A stretch of DNA of 64,000 nt from Acanthochlamys bracteata. Taxonomy: Eukaryota; Streptophyta; Magnoliopsida; Pandanales; Velloziaceae. Positions 36,258-48,788 of the stretch are shown one piece after another (position 1 is the first letter of the stretch; each line of letters opens with the position of its first letter). The notes under the pieces were generated by a model. It ran no database searches and was not told the origin of the DNA. It worked only from the letters and a program-made list of their open reading frames with translations. A program made the translations under genes and the position numbers. The stretch covers positions 1,550,001-1,614,000 of the forward strand of contig CM034130.1 of the NCBI GenBank assembly GCA_019914995.1, written 5' to 3'.

Positions 36258-37889
36258 ATGCCCTCTTCTTCCTTCAACTGTATGATCAGGTGCAGCAAGC
36301 AAACACTCTCCCTTCTCCAATTGCTCCATCACTCCCCTTGTACTTCTCTTCCATCTCTCTATCAGCTCCATGCCCACCTTATCATCTCCGGCGCCATCTC
36401 CGATCCTTACGCTGCCGGAAAACTCCTTTCCCTCTTCTCCATTATCCCTGACCTACACCATTCTGAGCTCATTCTCCTATCTCTCCCCCGCCCCGCAACC
36501 TTTCTTTACAATGCTCTTTTACGCAGTTACGTTGAGCGCTGCCGTTCTGCTGAAGCACTTGCTCTCTACCGTAACATGCTTGCCGCTCCACGCCTTCCGA
36601 ACAACTACACGTTCTCTTTCCTTATACGGGCCTGCATCGATCTTAACTCCATTCTTCATGGACAGAAGATCCATGATCACGTTTTAAAGCTCGGGTGGGA
36701 GTCTTATGATTTCGTTCTGAACGGATTAATACATATGTACGCTGATTGTGACATGATTGATAGTGCTCGCAAGTTGTTCGATGCAAGCTTTGTGAGAGAT
36801 GTTATTACGTGGACTGCAATGGTCCATGGGTACGCGAAAGCTGGACAGTTTGATATTGCTAAAGAGATGTTTGATAGAATGCCTGAGAAGAATGCAGTTT
36901 CCTGGAGCTCGATGATTACGGCCTACTCTCAGGTGGGGATGTTTGAAGGGGCAATGGAGTTGTTTCGTGAGATGCAGTTGTCTGGAGTCGAGCCAAACCA
37001 TGCAGGAATTGTAGGGGCTCTATCAGCTTGCGGTTTTCTTGGGGCTCTTGATCAAGGGAAATGGATCCATGCTTTCGTTAAGAGGAAAGAATTGGAGCTG
37101 GATCCCATCCTTGCTACTGCATTAATCGATATGTATGCCAAGTGCGGGTACATAGAGAAATCTTTACAAGTGTTCTACGAAATGCCTGAGAGAGATGTGT
37201 TTGCATTCACATCAATAATCTCAGGGTTATCAAATCATGGGCACAGCGAAAAGGCTATCCGTATGTTTGACCAGATGGAATCAGAAAGGGTCAGACCTAA
37301 CTCGATTACTTTCATTTGCGTCCTCAGCGCTTGCGCGCGCATGGGTCTAGTAGACAAAGGCCGAGAACTATTCTTCAGCATGAATGCAAAGTATCAGATA
37401 GCACCGGGAGCGGAGCATTACGGCTGCCTGGTCGATCTCTTGGGACGTGCAGGCTTGCTCACTGAAGCTAAGACTATAATCGAGGAAATGTCAATGCCAC
37501 CGGACTCCTACGTATTAGGAGCATTGCTCAATGCTTGCAGAGTACATGAAGAGATGGAATCGGCAAAAGAAATTGTTCAAAGCCTAAAGGAACTAGGCTG
37601 CGATGATAGTGGATTTCATGTGCTGCTGTCCAACATGTACGCGTCAACTTATCGATGGCAAGATGTTGTAAAGGTCAGGGAGTTGATGGAGGGCAAGAAC
37701 GTGAGAAAGGTTCCAGGTTGTAGCTTGATTGAGATCGACGGCGTTGCCTGTGAATTCACAGTCAGCAATAACTACGGTTTCAAGTCTCAGTTGCTCATGG
37801 AGGAGATCAGAATGATGGATAAGCAACTGCGGTCTTTCGATTGTGATTTTTATTCAGGTGAATTTTATTTGCTGTGTTTTCTTATTTAG
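36258..37889 (+). CDS. PLS-class pentatricopeptide repeat protein with E-type C-terminus
   Basis: An intronless gene for 543 residues. PLS PPR proteins bind organelle RNA in a sequence-specific way, mostly to direct C-to-U editing. After a short presumed targeting region there are repeated P, L and S motifs from about residue 80 to 440. Examples are GLIHMYADCDMIDSARKLFD, VITWTAMVHGYAKAGQFDIA, ALIDMYAKCGYIEKSLQVF and TSIISGLSNHGHSEKAIRMF. The C-terminus has the E-domain signature (LGALLNACRVHEEMESAKEI, then VRKVPGCSLIEIDG). It stops before any DYW deaminase domain, so any editing role would need a partner deaminase. The tail SGEFYLLCFLI is unusual. The first ATG was taken as start; a second in-frame ATG lies eight codons on. 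The target transcript cannot be told from sequence reading. Confidence 0.93.
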   Translation: MPSSSFNCMIRCSKQTLSLLQLLHHSPCTSLPSLYQLHAHLIISGAISDPYAAGKLLSLFSIIPDLHHSELILLSLPRPATFLYNALLRSYVERCRSAEALALYRNMLAAPRLPNNYTFSFLIRACIDLNSILHGQKIHDHVLKLGWESYDFVLNGLIHMYADCDMIDSARKLFDASFVRDVITWTAMVHGYAKAGQFDIAKEMFDRMPEKNAVSWSSMITAYSQVGMFEGAMELFREMQLSGVEPNHAGIVGALSACGFLGALDQGKWIHAFVKRKELELDPILATALIDMYAKCGYIEKSLQVFYEMPERDVFAFTSIISGLSNHGHSEKAIRMFDQMESERVRPNSITFICVLSACARMGLVDKGRELFFSMNAKYQIAPGAEHYGCLVDLLGRAGLLTEAKTIIEEMSMPPDSYVLGALLNACRVHEEMESAKEIVQSLKELGCDDSGFHVLLSNMYASTYRWQDVVKVRELMEGKNVRKVPGCSLIEIDGVACEFTVSNNYGFKSQLLMEEIRMMDKQLRSFDCDFYSGEFYLLCFLI

Positions 37890-39767
37890 ATCTTTTGTTA
37901 TAGTGATTCTTTAACCGCTACAACCTCGAGTATTTAACAGCATTGGGAAACAGGTTGAGTTCATCGTAGTCCATCTCGGTTTCTCTAACTTGCCCTACAC
38001 ATCTTGCGATCACTCGCTGAGACGTTGACGAAATCATGGCAGGCGAAGCACCGTGTTCTTCCGATTTCCTCAGCAACTCCATCTTTTGTTCATGTCCGGT
38101 GATCCCACGATGAGTACTCTCAGAAACTACAGCGAGCTGCAATCTAACAAGATGATGGAAGAGGTCTCGAGTCTCGTGGAATTATCCATATACAAAGTTC
38201 AACATGAATGACAATCGCTGGGAAAAGCTTCTATAGATAATGAAACCCAATCGAAGCATCAGCAGCAACGAGTGGTGAACTGTTGGATGCGTACCCTGAT
38301 TTTATCAGAAGCTTCAATGCTTTCCTTCCGCCCAGTTACCTGCCCCACGGTTCTTCAACTGGAGATAGTTTCAATGAAATATTCGCTTCTCTCAGTGGGC
38401 GAAGCAACAAGATGATAGCTTGTTCCATTCGTTCTTTCTACTTCTAGGATGTAGGAATTAAAATTTTCATCTTTGGATATCTGCCGTCAAGGGAGAGCTC
38501 TGTTTGCTGGAAAGCCAGATTTTGAGAAGATGATGCTTCCGGACGTGGTATTAACGTGCAAGAACGAGCAGAGTTTGCAAGATTCTTCTGCAAACTTGAT
38601 GGATTCTGAAGGTTTGCGTGAATGCGTACTCGTAAAAGGCCCTGGGTTGAGAATGGTGAACAACAAACGGTTATACCCAACAGAAAGCGAAGTCCTCAAA
38701 ACCAAAGATCGCATTCAGGTATCCGACTGGATTTTTAAACAAAAATTATCTGAGGTTTCCGGCCAAGCTGATAAAGATCCAACGGTGGTTACATCTAACA
38801 AATATTAAACTACTGATTCCTCAGTGGTATCCTGGCGCCAGAACACAATATAATCCTATTTGTTAATAGACTTAAAGTATGTCAGCAAGCATCCCTCAGT
38901 AACTTTTATGAAAAACTTTGGTGATTAGCATTAGAGCTTTGCAGAAAAGTGGGGCAGAAATCATCTATGCCTCTGATCATCATGATTACTATGACGAACA
39001 AGAATTATGCAAGCTTCATCTCTGTTAGTTATTAGTTAATTGTGAAGAACAAGAGCAACAGCTTCATTTCTGTAGCATATGCTCTAACTCCTTGGTCTTT
39101 ATATATATATAAGATAGGATGGAAGCACGTTCCATCCTTAGAGACAAATGTGTCATTTTAATCAAATTTTTTGATAAAGTTCAATTCGTATTTCAATTAT
39201 GCTAAAATTTTATCAATATATTTTTAACATATGATTCTTCATATCTAAGGTTGAGATTGAATTTGAAAATCTCACCAGCTAAAAATGGCCGGAATGTACA
39301 CAACGTGCCTTTAAAGATGATATGTACCTCTATCTTATCATATATAATGATACACTTATTTGTTCTGTTTCTCTCAAAAAAACAAAAAAAAAAACAAAAC
39401 AAAAATTATTGTGAAGATCTCTATTAAATCGATTTGTTTCTGAAATTGCTTGCTCTGACCTTGTGATTTTCTGAAGGTGCTCTCTCTTTGCACGCACACA
39501 ATGAGATTACTAATCTCCTTCCAAGTACAAGCAGCTTTTTGCAATTTAGAAACCCCTGTATATATTGAAGATTGACAAGCAAGAGAACAGATTGTGGCAG
39601 TTTCTGAATCTCCTTAACATGAGCAGCACATAATGGAGTATATCAGGTTACTTAAAGTTCTCTTCTTAAAGAGTATCAACACTTGCACATCTCCTTAGTT
39701 TATGAATAAAGGAACTCCTTTCCTCTAAGCAACAATAGTCAACCATGAATTTCTTTATTTTGTTGAG
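37890..39767. other. Spacer with unassigned coding-like fragments
   Basis: Apart from the possible PAH-like piece at 38274-38447, this 1.9 kb holds two open frames I cannot assign. A minus-strand frame at 38142-37918 contains RVIARCVGQVRETEMDYDEL. A plus-strand frame at 38473-38808 contains DSEGLRECVLVKGPGLRM. Their base composition looks gene-like compared with the AT-rich flank from 39070 on. They may be exons or relics of an unrecognised gene. Confidence 0.35.
38274..38447 (+). pseudogene. Possible PAH-domain (Sin3-like) relic
   Basis: A 57-codon frame reads GELLDAYPDFIRSFNAFLPP and on to a stop at 38445. The run DFIRSFNAFLPPSY resembles the end of a paired amphipathic helix domain (LxxGFNxFLPxGY), as found in SIN3-like co-repressors. 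There is no clear start or first helix upstream. Too short for a firm call. It could be a decayed SNL fragment or coincidence. Confidence 0.3.
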
Positions 39768-41648
39768 TCACTTGTAAATCCACTCCTTGGCACGTCCACC
39801 AGTTTCATCCATGTCTATGAAAATGCTCACTGCCTGTAACAGACGATTGCAAAAGCTTTGTCAAAATGTACTGAAAGCATCCAGGAATCATGTGAAGAGC
39901 TGTTTGATGCGTGTATTTAGTTTGGGACAGTCCCATTATGTAACCTGTTGTGATTAAGGCATAGGTGTGTGATATGATAGAAGCAAATGTATTAATACTG
40001 CAAATGAGCATGCTGAAAGAATCTAATGGTTCCTTCCTACAAAAGCATGGGTATGTCAAGAGAGAAGAGAGGTAAAACAATAAAAATCAAATCGTTAGGT
40101 TTGCAGCAACATACCTTCCCAATACGAGGCCGTTCTTTCAACTTTTCAAGGGTATTTCGAACATGTGAAACAGCTCCCCAGCATTTTAGTGTGTTGGCTA
40201 CATCATCAAGCCTCAATATGTATTCCTCCTCAGTTAAGGGAAATGATCTCTACATAACCAAATATTCAAAATTTAAGATTGTTTAGCTATTAAGAAATTA
40301 TGTTACAAAGTCTAAACTCCAAACATGTTGAAAATTGCTAGCTAGAGTTATATTCTCATTAAGTAAAGAAAAGGTTTCTCAAGCTCTAATGACAGATTCA
40401 AGAAATTGAAATTCTGAGTGTACCATTCTGACAAATTTATCTCATACTGCATTCACTCAACAATCCATTTCTCACATATTGCCTTGCCCTACTCATTGAA
40501 AGTATGGAATCTGCAGATACTGCAGAAGCTTCCAGGGAAATGCGTGTCCCTAGCTATGCAGCAAGTGATTAGTTTTTATTTAGAACCATGTTTCAGATAT
40601 TTGCATCAACTGTAGTCATTGGATGCATATGAATATTAGCAAGCAGAAAAGGTGCACCACCTGTTCCATGTATTTCCACATGACATTCATAGCCAGCAGG
40701 TTCCTTCCCATGAACTCCTGCACCACAGCTGAGAAGTATTATTAGAATTACTTTAGAATTGTTGCAGGAGATGTAAACCCTTGAAGTAATAAAACGAGTA
40801 AATTTCCTCTTCTTTCCTTAATTCGGATATAAATATCTCTTTAATGTCCTGAATTGGGATTACTTAGTACGAGCATTTTATATTTTGGAATGAAGCATAA
40901 TACGTTTAATTACATTTTAATATTTATACAGACATGACTTAACAGGTTGTTTGTATGTTTGAGTTGGAATTTACTTTCTAGTGTTCAAGTGGCAACTTTC
41001 TCAAATCAAAGCAAAGCTAAAACACTGTGAGATTGTTCACATGCGGGTGATTATGATGCGCTTCTATATTCTAAAAGATTTTCATCAAACAGAAAATACC
41101 TTTTTAATAAGTTGAACATCATATGATCTACCATACTTTTTCCTTATAAGAGTTGCAAGATCTAATCCGCTGAAAGTTGAATCATCTTGACCAACAATTC
41201 TCTCCAGGTCCTCACGAGATAACCCACCACTTATCTGCAAAAAGATCAACAAAGCAACATCTTAAGTAAACTCGTCGCATTAAAAAATCCTAGCTTTAAG
41301 CTTTTCAAGTACATTATGTTGACAGGAGTAACAAACGAAGCACAATACTTAGAAATGGGCAAAGTAAAATGTTCCAAAGGCTCCAAAGTATACAATTACC
41401 TCTTCATTGCCACTATAAGAGTTATTTTCAGGATCCTCGTTCTCAGAATTGCTTGGTTCTGCATCATCACTTGTTGCTCTTGAACAAACAAGTCTAGGAT
41501 GAGGTGACTTTTTGCTGATGAATCCGTAAAAAGGAATCTCTGGACCTGAACACCCTAAGAATGGAAGTTTATTCAACTTGCACTTTGTATAAGATTGACG
41601 AACTTGCGCAGGTGAATTTTGGGGTTGGCTTAGTAAGATGCTCCTCAT
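39768..41648 (-). CDS. Chloroplast DUF3067 family protein
   Basis: A protein family shared by cyanobacteria and plastids, thought to act in photosynthesis-related assembly; I cannot name the exact step. Five coding exons in minus order are 41648-41400, 41234-41100, 40717-40661, 40249-40115 and 39833-39768, giving 213 residues with closed phases. The first 60 or so residues are Ser-rich and basic with few acids (SISKKSPHP-type composition around FISKKSPHPRLVCSRA), typical of a plastid transit peptide. The domain follows: GLSREDLERIVGQDDSTFSG, LATLIRKKYGRSYDVQLIKK, NLLAMNVMWKYMEQRSFPLT, EEYILRLDDVANTLKCWGAV and AVSIFIDMDETGGRAKEWIY. A 5' UTR intron is likely, with donor near 42415 and acceptor just before 41650. 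No defects seen. Confidence 0.85.
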
Positions 41649-43203
41649 ATCCTGGCATCAAATGCAATCCCATTACATTTAGCAATGTTAAACAAGAAAC
41701 TTAGTCTCCCGAAAATAAATATCATGATAAAATCATATGCAAAACAACTCATAGAAAGAAATGAAGTTTGTTTGGCTATGAGCAGTGAAAGAAAAGTAGC
41801 TTATTGAGAGTACTTATTTGAGAACTATTCAACACAAACGTTATACCACACCTTATGAGCCCAAGCCTTAGAGTCCAATAATAAAAGAGTAAAACTGCGT
41901 TTGAAAGTGAAAGTTCTAGCTTTAAAATGTGATTTGTTAGAAGTGGATTTTTTGCCAAAAAAATTGATTTAGTTTTTGTACTTATTTTTTATTGAAAGTG
42001 TGTTAGAAGTGAAATTCTGGTGGAAATAACTGAGTTTAAACATATGTGAACACGCTCTATGTCTGCAAAAGAATGATTTTTCGTATGTTTGCATTCCATT
42101 TGCACACATGATCAAGCTGCACATGTGCTCAACAACAGCTCTTCCAATTATTACAAAAAACAACTACGATGAAGTTTGAAAATGCCAAAACAACGAAGAC
42201 AACATGTTCGCTAAAATGCATCTGTGACTTTTAATAAGGCGAACTTAATATTAACATCAAATTTCAATAATCCAAGCTCATCTCTGAAGAATTTCCTAAC
42301 AAAGAAGCTGACTTTTACAAATATCGATCTTTCCAAATAACGTACTCAAGCATTTAGAAAGCAGAAAGAAAACATCATAAAGAAAACAAACAGTGAAGTG
42401 AAAAGCAGAAATAAACCTCTTCGATCGCATAAACGTACGTCCAGAAGTGAAACGATTGAAGAGCTCCTAGTGATGGTTCTAAGCAGTCAGAAACTGCAAA
42501 TCTGGCTAGAGATGAGAAGAGAGCTCGAGCAGGAGAGAGAGAAGACTTGTTTTCTTAGATTTGGTTCAGCCGCATCTACAATCTACTACATGTGTGTGTG
42601 GTTGTGAACCAAGGGAGACTCTCCTTCTCGGGCAAAAAAAGAACGAGTGGCTTCCAAGTCTTCTGTACTCAAATGCAACTTTCATTTTAATTGATCACTA
42701 AATTTTTTTTTTAAAAAAAGAGTGTTTTGCAGGATCAGTGTCAACGCAAGGCATTACATGCGTGCAAAACTCTGTGACTGAACCTGGAAGAACAACAGAT
42801 GAAAGCATACACATGCTGTTCCTCACCTGACCGATATAACTTCATCAACAATCAATGCACTGGCGCAAGAGCCAACACCAATAACAGTGAACCATTTCAG
42901 TGAACAACTTGCACTAATGACATAACAACCTGATTGAATTGCAACTAACGGTAAGTAAAGACGCACAATGTTAAAAGTACTACCACAATTTCACAATTTG
43001 TGCTACTTTAAAAGCGTAATGCTTTCAAAAAGTTCAAAACTTTGCAAGGGTGGGAAACAAATTGATAAAAAGAATGCACTAGTAATTATCTCGCGTCATT
43101 GAAAGATGACAGATACACATTCCCGGCCTCCAAAGAATTGAGATAGCATCTCTTAAATTACTTCCAAAAAACTAGAAAAGCTGTGGCAGATAGCAGATAA
43201 GAA
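41649..43203. other. Spacer: 5' region of DUF3067 gene and 3' UTR of bHLH gene
   Basis: Most of 41650-42560 is the 5' UTR intron and first exon of the DUF3067 gene. The stretch 42600-43200 holds its promoter and the 3' UTR of the bHLH gene. No other gene seen. Confidence 0.5.
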
Positions 43204-45092
43204 CTATGCGTTAGGCGGCCATAGCTTGGCATCTTGAGCAGTATCCACAACAGCAGGAGGCAACCACTGATACATTGGCACACCAGGGAATGGTGCAAAG
43301 GTGGATCCCGTTTTGGTCACAGGAGCTTTACCATGGGAAGCAAAAGCCGGACCAGCAGGCAATGGATAAGGCATGACGTGGTGAGGAACCAAGCCAGCAG
43401 GCGGCATCGTCATAAGCTTCACCTGCTGCTCCAATGTCTCCTTCTCCACCTTTAACCTAATCTTCTCATCTCGAAGTTCATTTTTCTCCACCTGATACAG
43501 AAGCATTGAACCATTTAGAACACATTTATAAGTAACTATTTGCATCTCTCGTGTTAATTTTCAAATTAAATTCAATCATCGAATGCAAATATTCAGTAAA
43601 ATCAACAATAATCCAACTACTTTTCATTCCACAAGACTGTACTGAAATTCTTTTAGATTTTAAAAGCATTTGAACAAAAGCCCTACGACTGTAAGTAATG
43701 CATAATGACCAAAACTCTATCCACCAATAGTTCATGTATTACATCACAACAACAGACAAAAGCTATAACCAGAGGGCCACACAAACCTTCAAATCTTTAA
43801 TTGACTCCTGAAGCTTTTCATTTAATTCCTTTAATTCATCAGCTTCACTTTTCAATTGTATCAACAAACGAGCTGCATCACTTAAAATGCTTGCTTTATC
43901 AGACTTATTAGATCGGCCTGGCTCGAGCACAGAGCTCAATTCTGAAAACCTGTGCAAGCATTTTATTAAGATAGCTTCAATGGGCATGCTATGCTGAACT
44001 GTAAGAAACAGAAATATATCAAAAGCATATATAAGTGTGAGTTGTCACCCAATTGCAGTATACCTATCGTTTAACTTATCACGCCGCAGCTTCTCACGAC
44101 ATGCTTTAGACTTGGGTCCAGCGGAAGACTCTTCCTTTCCTCTGAAAATTTAAGACAATTCTATGTTCAATTCTGCTTTCTAGATTATCAGATATTTGGA
44201 GAGCTTAGAAAATAAATACAAATGGAAATTAGTCGCAGCTACCAAGATGAAGTATAATGCTTATGTATGCATTAAACATGAATTTCACGGATATAAAGCA
44301 ATAATATCATCCTGGTCATCATCAAAGTAGTAAAGCATCTCACAACAATCATAATATAAAAGAATGTATCTGAATATCCATTTGAGATGTAACCTTGACA
44401 CCAGCCAGTAACCACAGGGGGAATTGTAATCCAATTTTAAAAAGCCAAGACCATGTGAGACCACCATATAGTAGCAACCTTAGCCTTGTAAGAAAGAGTA
44501 CAAAGCACTATAAGATATCTTTTACTGTACTAACAACTTGTACAGAGAAAATATGAAAATAAAAAATTTGAGCAGCCGGATCTGTCTGCTTCATACCAAC
44601 TACTTCAATAATCACTTCAACTAAGAATGAGATTGATAAGATCATCAGTACGAGTGCACAATGCCAGTTAAAAGTAATTTATACGTAAATCATATATCCA
44701 ACAAAACAACAAATAAATCAAGTTACCTTTTTCTGGGGTTAATCTGCTCCATATTGAAGGTGTCTCCATATTCCGCATCCACAATGTCTAAGCTGCCAGA
44801 TTTTCATTTAAAAATCATCAGTGTACCCCACAATCAGAAACCAGATAAAGCAAACTCTAGAATCCAAAAAAAAGGAAGGTACCAATTCAACAAACTACTC
44901 GCCCAGAAAGAATGTGCATAGTTTTGAACATTAACAAATTGATTCTAATTCCAATCTAGAAAAAAATTTTCGAATCCTAAATCAATACCTAATTGAAGGT
45001 AACGGGCCCTGAAAACTCTGTAGCGCTCGGCTCAGCTCCCCATCAGATCCAACATCATCGATCAAGAACTCCGATATTGAATCCGACGCCAT
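43204..45092 (-). CDS. bHLH transcription factor, clade IVc (ILR3/bHLH104-like)
   Basis: Clade IVc bHLH proteins (bHLH34, 104, 105/ILR3, 115) are nuclear activators at the top of the iron-deficiency response. Five exons in minus order are 45092-44989, 44792-44727, 44141-44064, 43949-43787 and 43491-43204, giving 232 residues, the usual size. The N-terminus reads MASDSISEFLIDDVGSDGEL. The basic region is at about 68-83 (SKACREKLRRDKLNDR). Helix 1 and the loop follow (FSELSSVLEPGRSNKSDKAS), then helix 2 (ILSDAARLLIQLKSEADEL). A long leucine-zipper-like helix includes EKNELRDEKIRLKVEKETLE. The C-terminus ends PMYQWLPPAVVDTAQDAKLW plus PPNA, the clade hallmark (VDT.QD..L.PP.A). Clade is firm; the exact orthologue is not. 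Confidence 0.9.
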
Positions 45093-46581
45093 TCCGCCGG
45101 ATTCCAACCGTTCACGATTCCTATCAAACCGATTCGAGAGAGCAAAAAAGGATATCAATCCGATTCAAAATAACAAGATACGAACAACCATATCAATTCA
45201 ATAAATCAATCAATCCTCAAATGAAATTAGGGTTTCGTAAACAAGATCGAGATTGCGTGGAGAATAAAAATCTGAAACCTCGATAATTTTGTTTATTTTA
45301 AATCAATGAAACTTTCCAGGGTGTGTAGTGCACCAGCGCCAAACTAATATCGAAAAAGAGAAAATCTTCTTTAACATAACCGTATTTATACTCTCTGAAC
45401 CATGTCAGTCTTCTACACGTTGGATATAACTGATATCACCATTTATCCAACGATTAAAAAGTTACAGTTAAGACGTAAATAAACGATTCAGATTGATTAG
45501 ATCAGCCGCCTCTGTTTACTGATATCCGAAACCGAGAAAGATAGCGTGTTGTTGATCGAACGGTGGAGATTAAAGATTATCTATTCTGAATGTGAAAAGA
45601 AATATTACGTGGTCTTTTTAGTGGTTGGACGAGAAGTTTTCTCTTTGTGTTGCCGCGGCCTGTAGATGGCCTCACAAGCGCAGGGCCCATGGGCCACCTA
45701 ATATTCCTCAAGATTATTTTTTATTTAATATGAAATAGTTACATTTGGCTTTTATTTTATATTGGAAATAATCACATATTCCTATATATATATTGTGCGA
45801 TATATAATTTATATATATATTTTTAAAATATGTATAACACTGTAGAGATTATTGAAAAATTTTGAAGTACTTTTTTAAATGATAAGTATTTGAAACGCGT
45901 TGCCAAATGTCTATAAAAAGTTAACTATTATTCATTTACGCCTATAAGTGCGTTATTTTTACAGTAAGTGGCTTATTTAAAAATAATTTACTATGAAATA
46001 AATTACTCTAAACAGAACTGTTAAATGACTTAATTTTGTGCGTTGTTTTTTTTGTAACCAAAGGTACTTTTTTAATGAAAAATAAGCAAGTAATGTAGAG
46101 CATGTGGAGCTAGTTGCATTGTCTTCTCGTTGTTGGTCGTGGTGAACATCTACACGTTCCATTTCTGGGAACTATATCTTTCCTCCTTTCGGCTCAATCA
46201 TCTCCTTATATTAATGTGCCATATAACATGCAGCAAACAATATGACAAAAAGAAATCTAGAAGTACCTCAAACAGCAAGAAACTCTAACAATTAAATGCA
46301 ATGCCCCACAGTAATTCACATCAGTAAAATTTGGCTGCTTTAACTTGCAAATCTATCTAAACTATTCGCAATAAGCATGCCAAGATATCCACCACAAATG
46401 CTTCATAAGACTCGACGATGATGGAAACTCCCTACAAGCACCAATACATATTTATACATACGTACATACATAAATAAATATCTGAAACTACAGACGGAAT
46501 TACATGCTCTTTACACGTTCGAGATAACTGACTACAGACCTAGGAAACGGCTATCCAGACCGACGCCCACAAGTCGACACA
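45093..46581. other. Spacer upstream of the bHLH gene
   Basis: About 1.5 kb. It has the bHLH promoter and 5' UTR (to about 45400), a palindromic GGGCCCATGGGCC at 45683-45695 that contains two site II-type boxes, an AT-rich block at 45710-46000, and the BRICK1 3' UTR on the right. No other gene seen. Confidence 0.5.
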
Positions 46582-48003
46582 TTAAGTGAATACAGAAGGA
46601 TTAGCTGATGCAGTGCTCACTTGAACTTCTATCACCTCCAACCTTCGCTCCAAAACGTCAAGCTTCTCGTTCAATGCTGCCAGTTTGCTCTTAGTGGTAG
46701 CCTCTGGAAAGACATAGGATTATACGACTTGTTAAGCTCGCCTAAAGTAGTGATTTGGAAAATGCAACACAGTTTGCGGAATGAAAGACTTCATAAAGAT
46801 TAAGACACAAACCGATGCTCTCTAATTGGAGAAAACTTCAAACAATCAAAACAAATAATCTAGATCACACTAACAGGTACATAGTATATAGCTAAGAGAA
46901 ATTCAATAAGAAGAACAGCTATTACTAGAATGTTTCTGTTTGGCATGCATGCATATTCTTGATAAGTTGAAGGAACCTGAGAGGACTTTTTCGGCTTTTG
47001 AATAGAATCCAGTTAGAATGCATACTTACTAAATGAGGCTACAGTTTGTGGAAACAGGTACCTAAAAATACATCCACATTTACGTTCAGACCTCATCAAC
47101 GACAACTCTGCACCAGAGCTTGCTAACAACTAGCTCTATCAAAACCCTTTTCCATTCAAATGAATAGCTCATGGTGGACAAACCAGAAGTACTAAAGGTG
47201 ATGAAAGAATAACATTTGCAGCTTTGTTGAAACAAAGAAAGATGAAGCGTATTTTACAACAACGCCTCTTATTGATTTCAAGTCATCATGAGATTTGCCT
47301 TCAAATTAACTGAATAGAAAAGATAAAGACCTATGGTTGAAACCAAAGACGGTATCATTCATAATCCGCAAAGTAAGGTTTTCCCGCAGATGTGGGATGT
47401 TCCAAATAATAAAGTTCTCTGGAGCGAGCACTAAAATATACATAATCAGAAAAGGATCACTCTTTGATAGGAATCTAGACTTGCCCAGACGCTTTAACTG
47501 AATCGATAATAAGTTTTTATACACCAAATTACCTATAACATAACCTTATGTATAATGGTAGTCAAACTTGTAAAATATGATTGTTCAAGATCAATATCTT
47601 CGAGATATAAAAATACTTAAACATTATGCCGCCATTCACCATACTTTTTTTGAGAGAAAAAAAAGAGTTTTATGTTTTATTTTTTTTATTTTGTTTTTTT
47701 TTTTGGGGGGAGAAACAACCACTCGATACACTTGATCAGTAACATCACACGACAGAAATGCCTAAAATCAACTATTTGCGAGCTGAAGCCATTATTAATT
47801 CCGAACAGAATCAAAAGGAAACCGTGCATTGAAGCAAATTAAGAGAGACGGAGATTATCAATGAGATTACCGAATTGAAGCAGGAAATCGAAGAGGCGGC
47901 GAACGTTGAGTGAGATGTTAGAGATGAACTCACGATTCTCCCAATCGGCCTGCACAGCGATCCCCACGTTCACTGCGTTCGACATCCCACCAGCCCTTGC
48001 CAT
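46582..48003 (-). CDS. BRK1: BRICK1, SCAR/WAVE complex subunit (HSPC300)
   Basis: BRK1 is the smallest subunit of the SCAR/WAVE complex, which activates ARP2/3 to nucleate branched actin. In plants it shapes trichomes and pavement cells. Two exons, 48003-47871 and 46703-46582, give 84 residues, essentially the family length, split by a 1.17 kb intron. The sequence shows GGMSNAVNVGIAVQADWENR, then EFISNISLNVRRLFDFLLQF, then the coiled-coil half ATTKSKLAALNEKLDVLERR and LEVIEVQVSTASANPSVFT. A longer reading frame runs upstream of the chosen ATG, but MARAGGMSNAVN matches the family start (MGKAGGMTNAVN). No defects. Two TGGGCC boxes stand 220-260 bases upstream. Confidence 0.96.
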
Positions 48004-48788
48004 TGCTGTTACCAGCAACAACGACAACAACAACAATTCTTCCCAAATCAGAACTCCACCACCAGCACCTCTACAAATTCACAGCAGCAGCAAGCAAACT
48101 TTCTCAAAGCGAGGATCTCTCAGAAGCACTCGACTAGATCTTGGTCGGTCGCTGTCTCACGGAGCACGAGGAGAAACGACAGCACTCGCCGTTGCCGTTA
48201 AAAAAATCGAAGTAAGAAAGTGAAAATGGGCCAGATTAGAATCTACTGCATGTAGTGGGCCGATATTTGGTTTGTTTTTTCTATACCACGGTTTGAAGCG
48301 AAGCAGTGTTTTTTCATTGTAACTGCGAATATTTTTTTATCGAATGGTACCTCATTATAGAAACAAAAAAAAAAAAAAAAAAAAAAACGCTTCTAAACAC
48401 GAATTGAAAAACAAGTGGAGATTAGATACTCTTGCAAGTGCTTTTTTAAAAAACAATTCTCATTAAGAATAAGCGTCCAACACTTTGGTACGAAGGTTTT
48501 ATCTTCTTAGTTAATTAAATATACATACTTATATTGCTCGTATATAATAAGAGGCACCTTTGATTTCAAGTTGCATGATAGACTCTACATGCCAAACAAT
48601 ATACATAAGAAGATTTTATTGAATCTAATGCAATGCAACCGGTATAAATATTTCCCGTTACAAAGTGATCATGTGGAAATTGCCTCTCAACCAAGCTCAA
48701 GGTTCCACAAATTCACATCAATCCTTTGAAAGAGGAACCATGAGGTAATAGAGCTTATATGCTGTGCAGCACATGCTTCTGATGAACC
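48004..48788. other. BRICK1 promoter and 3' flank of the oligopeptidase gene
   Basis: Tandem minus-strand genes flank this 0.8 kb. TGGGCC occurs at 48227-48232 and 48256-48261, upstream of BRICK1. A 23-base A run spans 48365-48387. No gene seen. Confidence 0.5.
48227..48261. promoter_or_regulatory. Paired TGGGCC (site II-type) boxes upstream of BRICK1
   Basis: Two TGGGCC motifs at 48227-48232 and 48256-48261, 220-260 bases upstream of the BRICK1 start codon. Paired boxes at this distance are typical of TCP-bound site II elements in plant housekeeping promoters. Function is inferred. Confidence 0.35.

Noticed and set aside
36370-36687. Alternative plus-strand frame of 105 codons within the PPR gene
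   Set aside because: A shadow of the 543-codon PPR frame, Ser/Pro-rich with no motif.
41770-42050. Possible repeat with CTGCGTTTGAAAGTG and weakly repeated GTTAGAAGTG
   Set aside because: It lies in the DUF3067 5' UTR intron. The short repeats are imperfect and no inverted ends could be defined.
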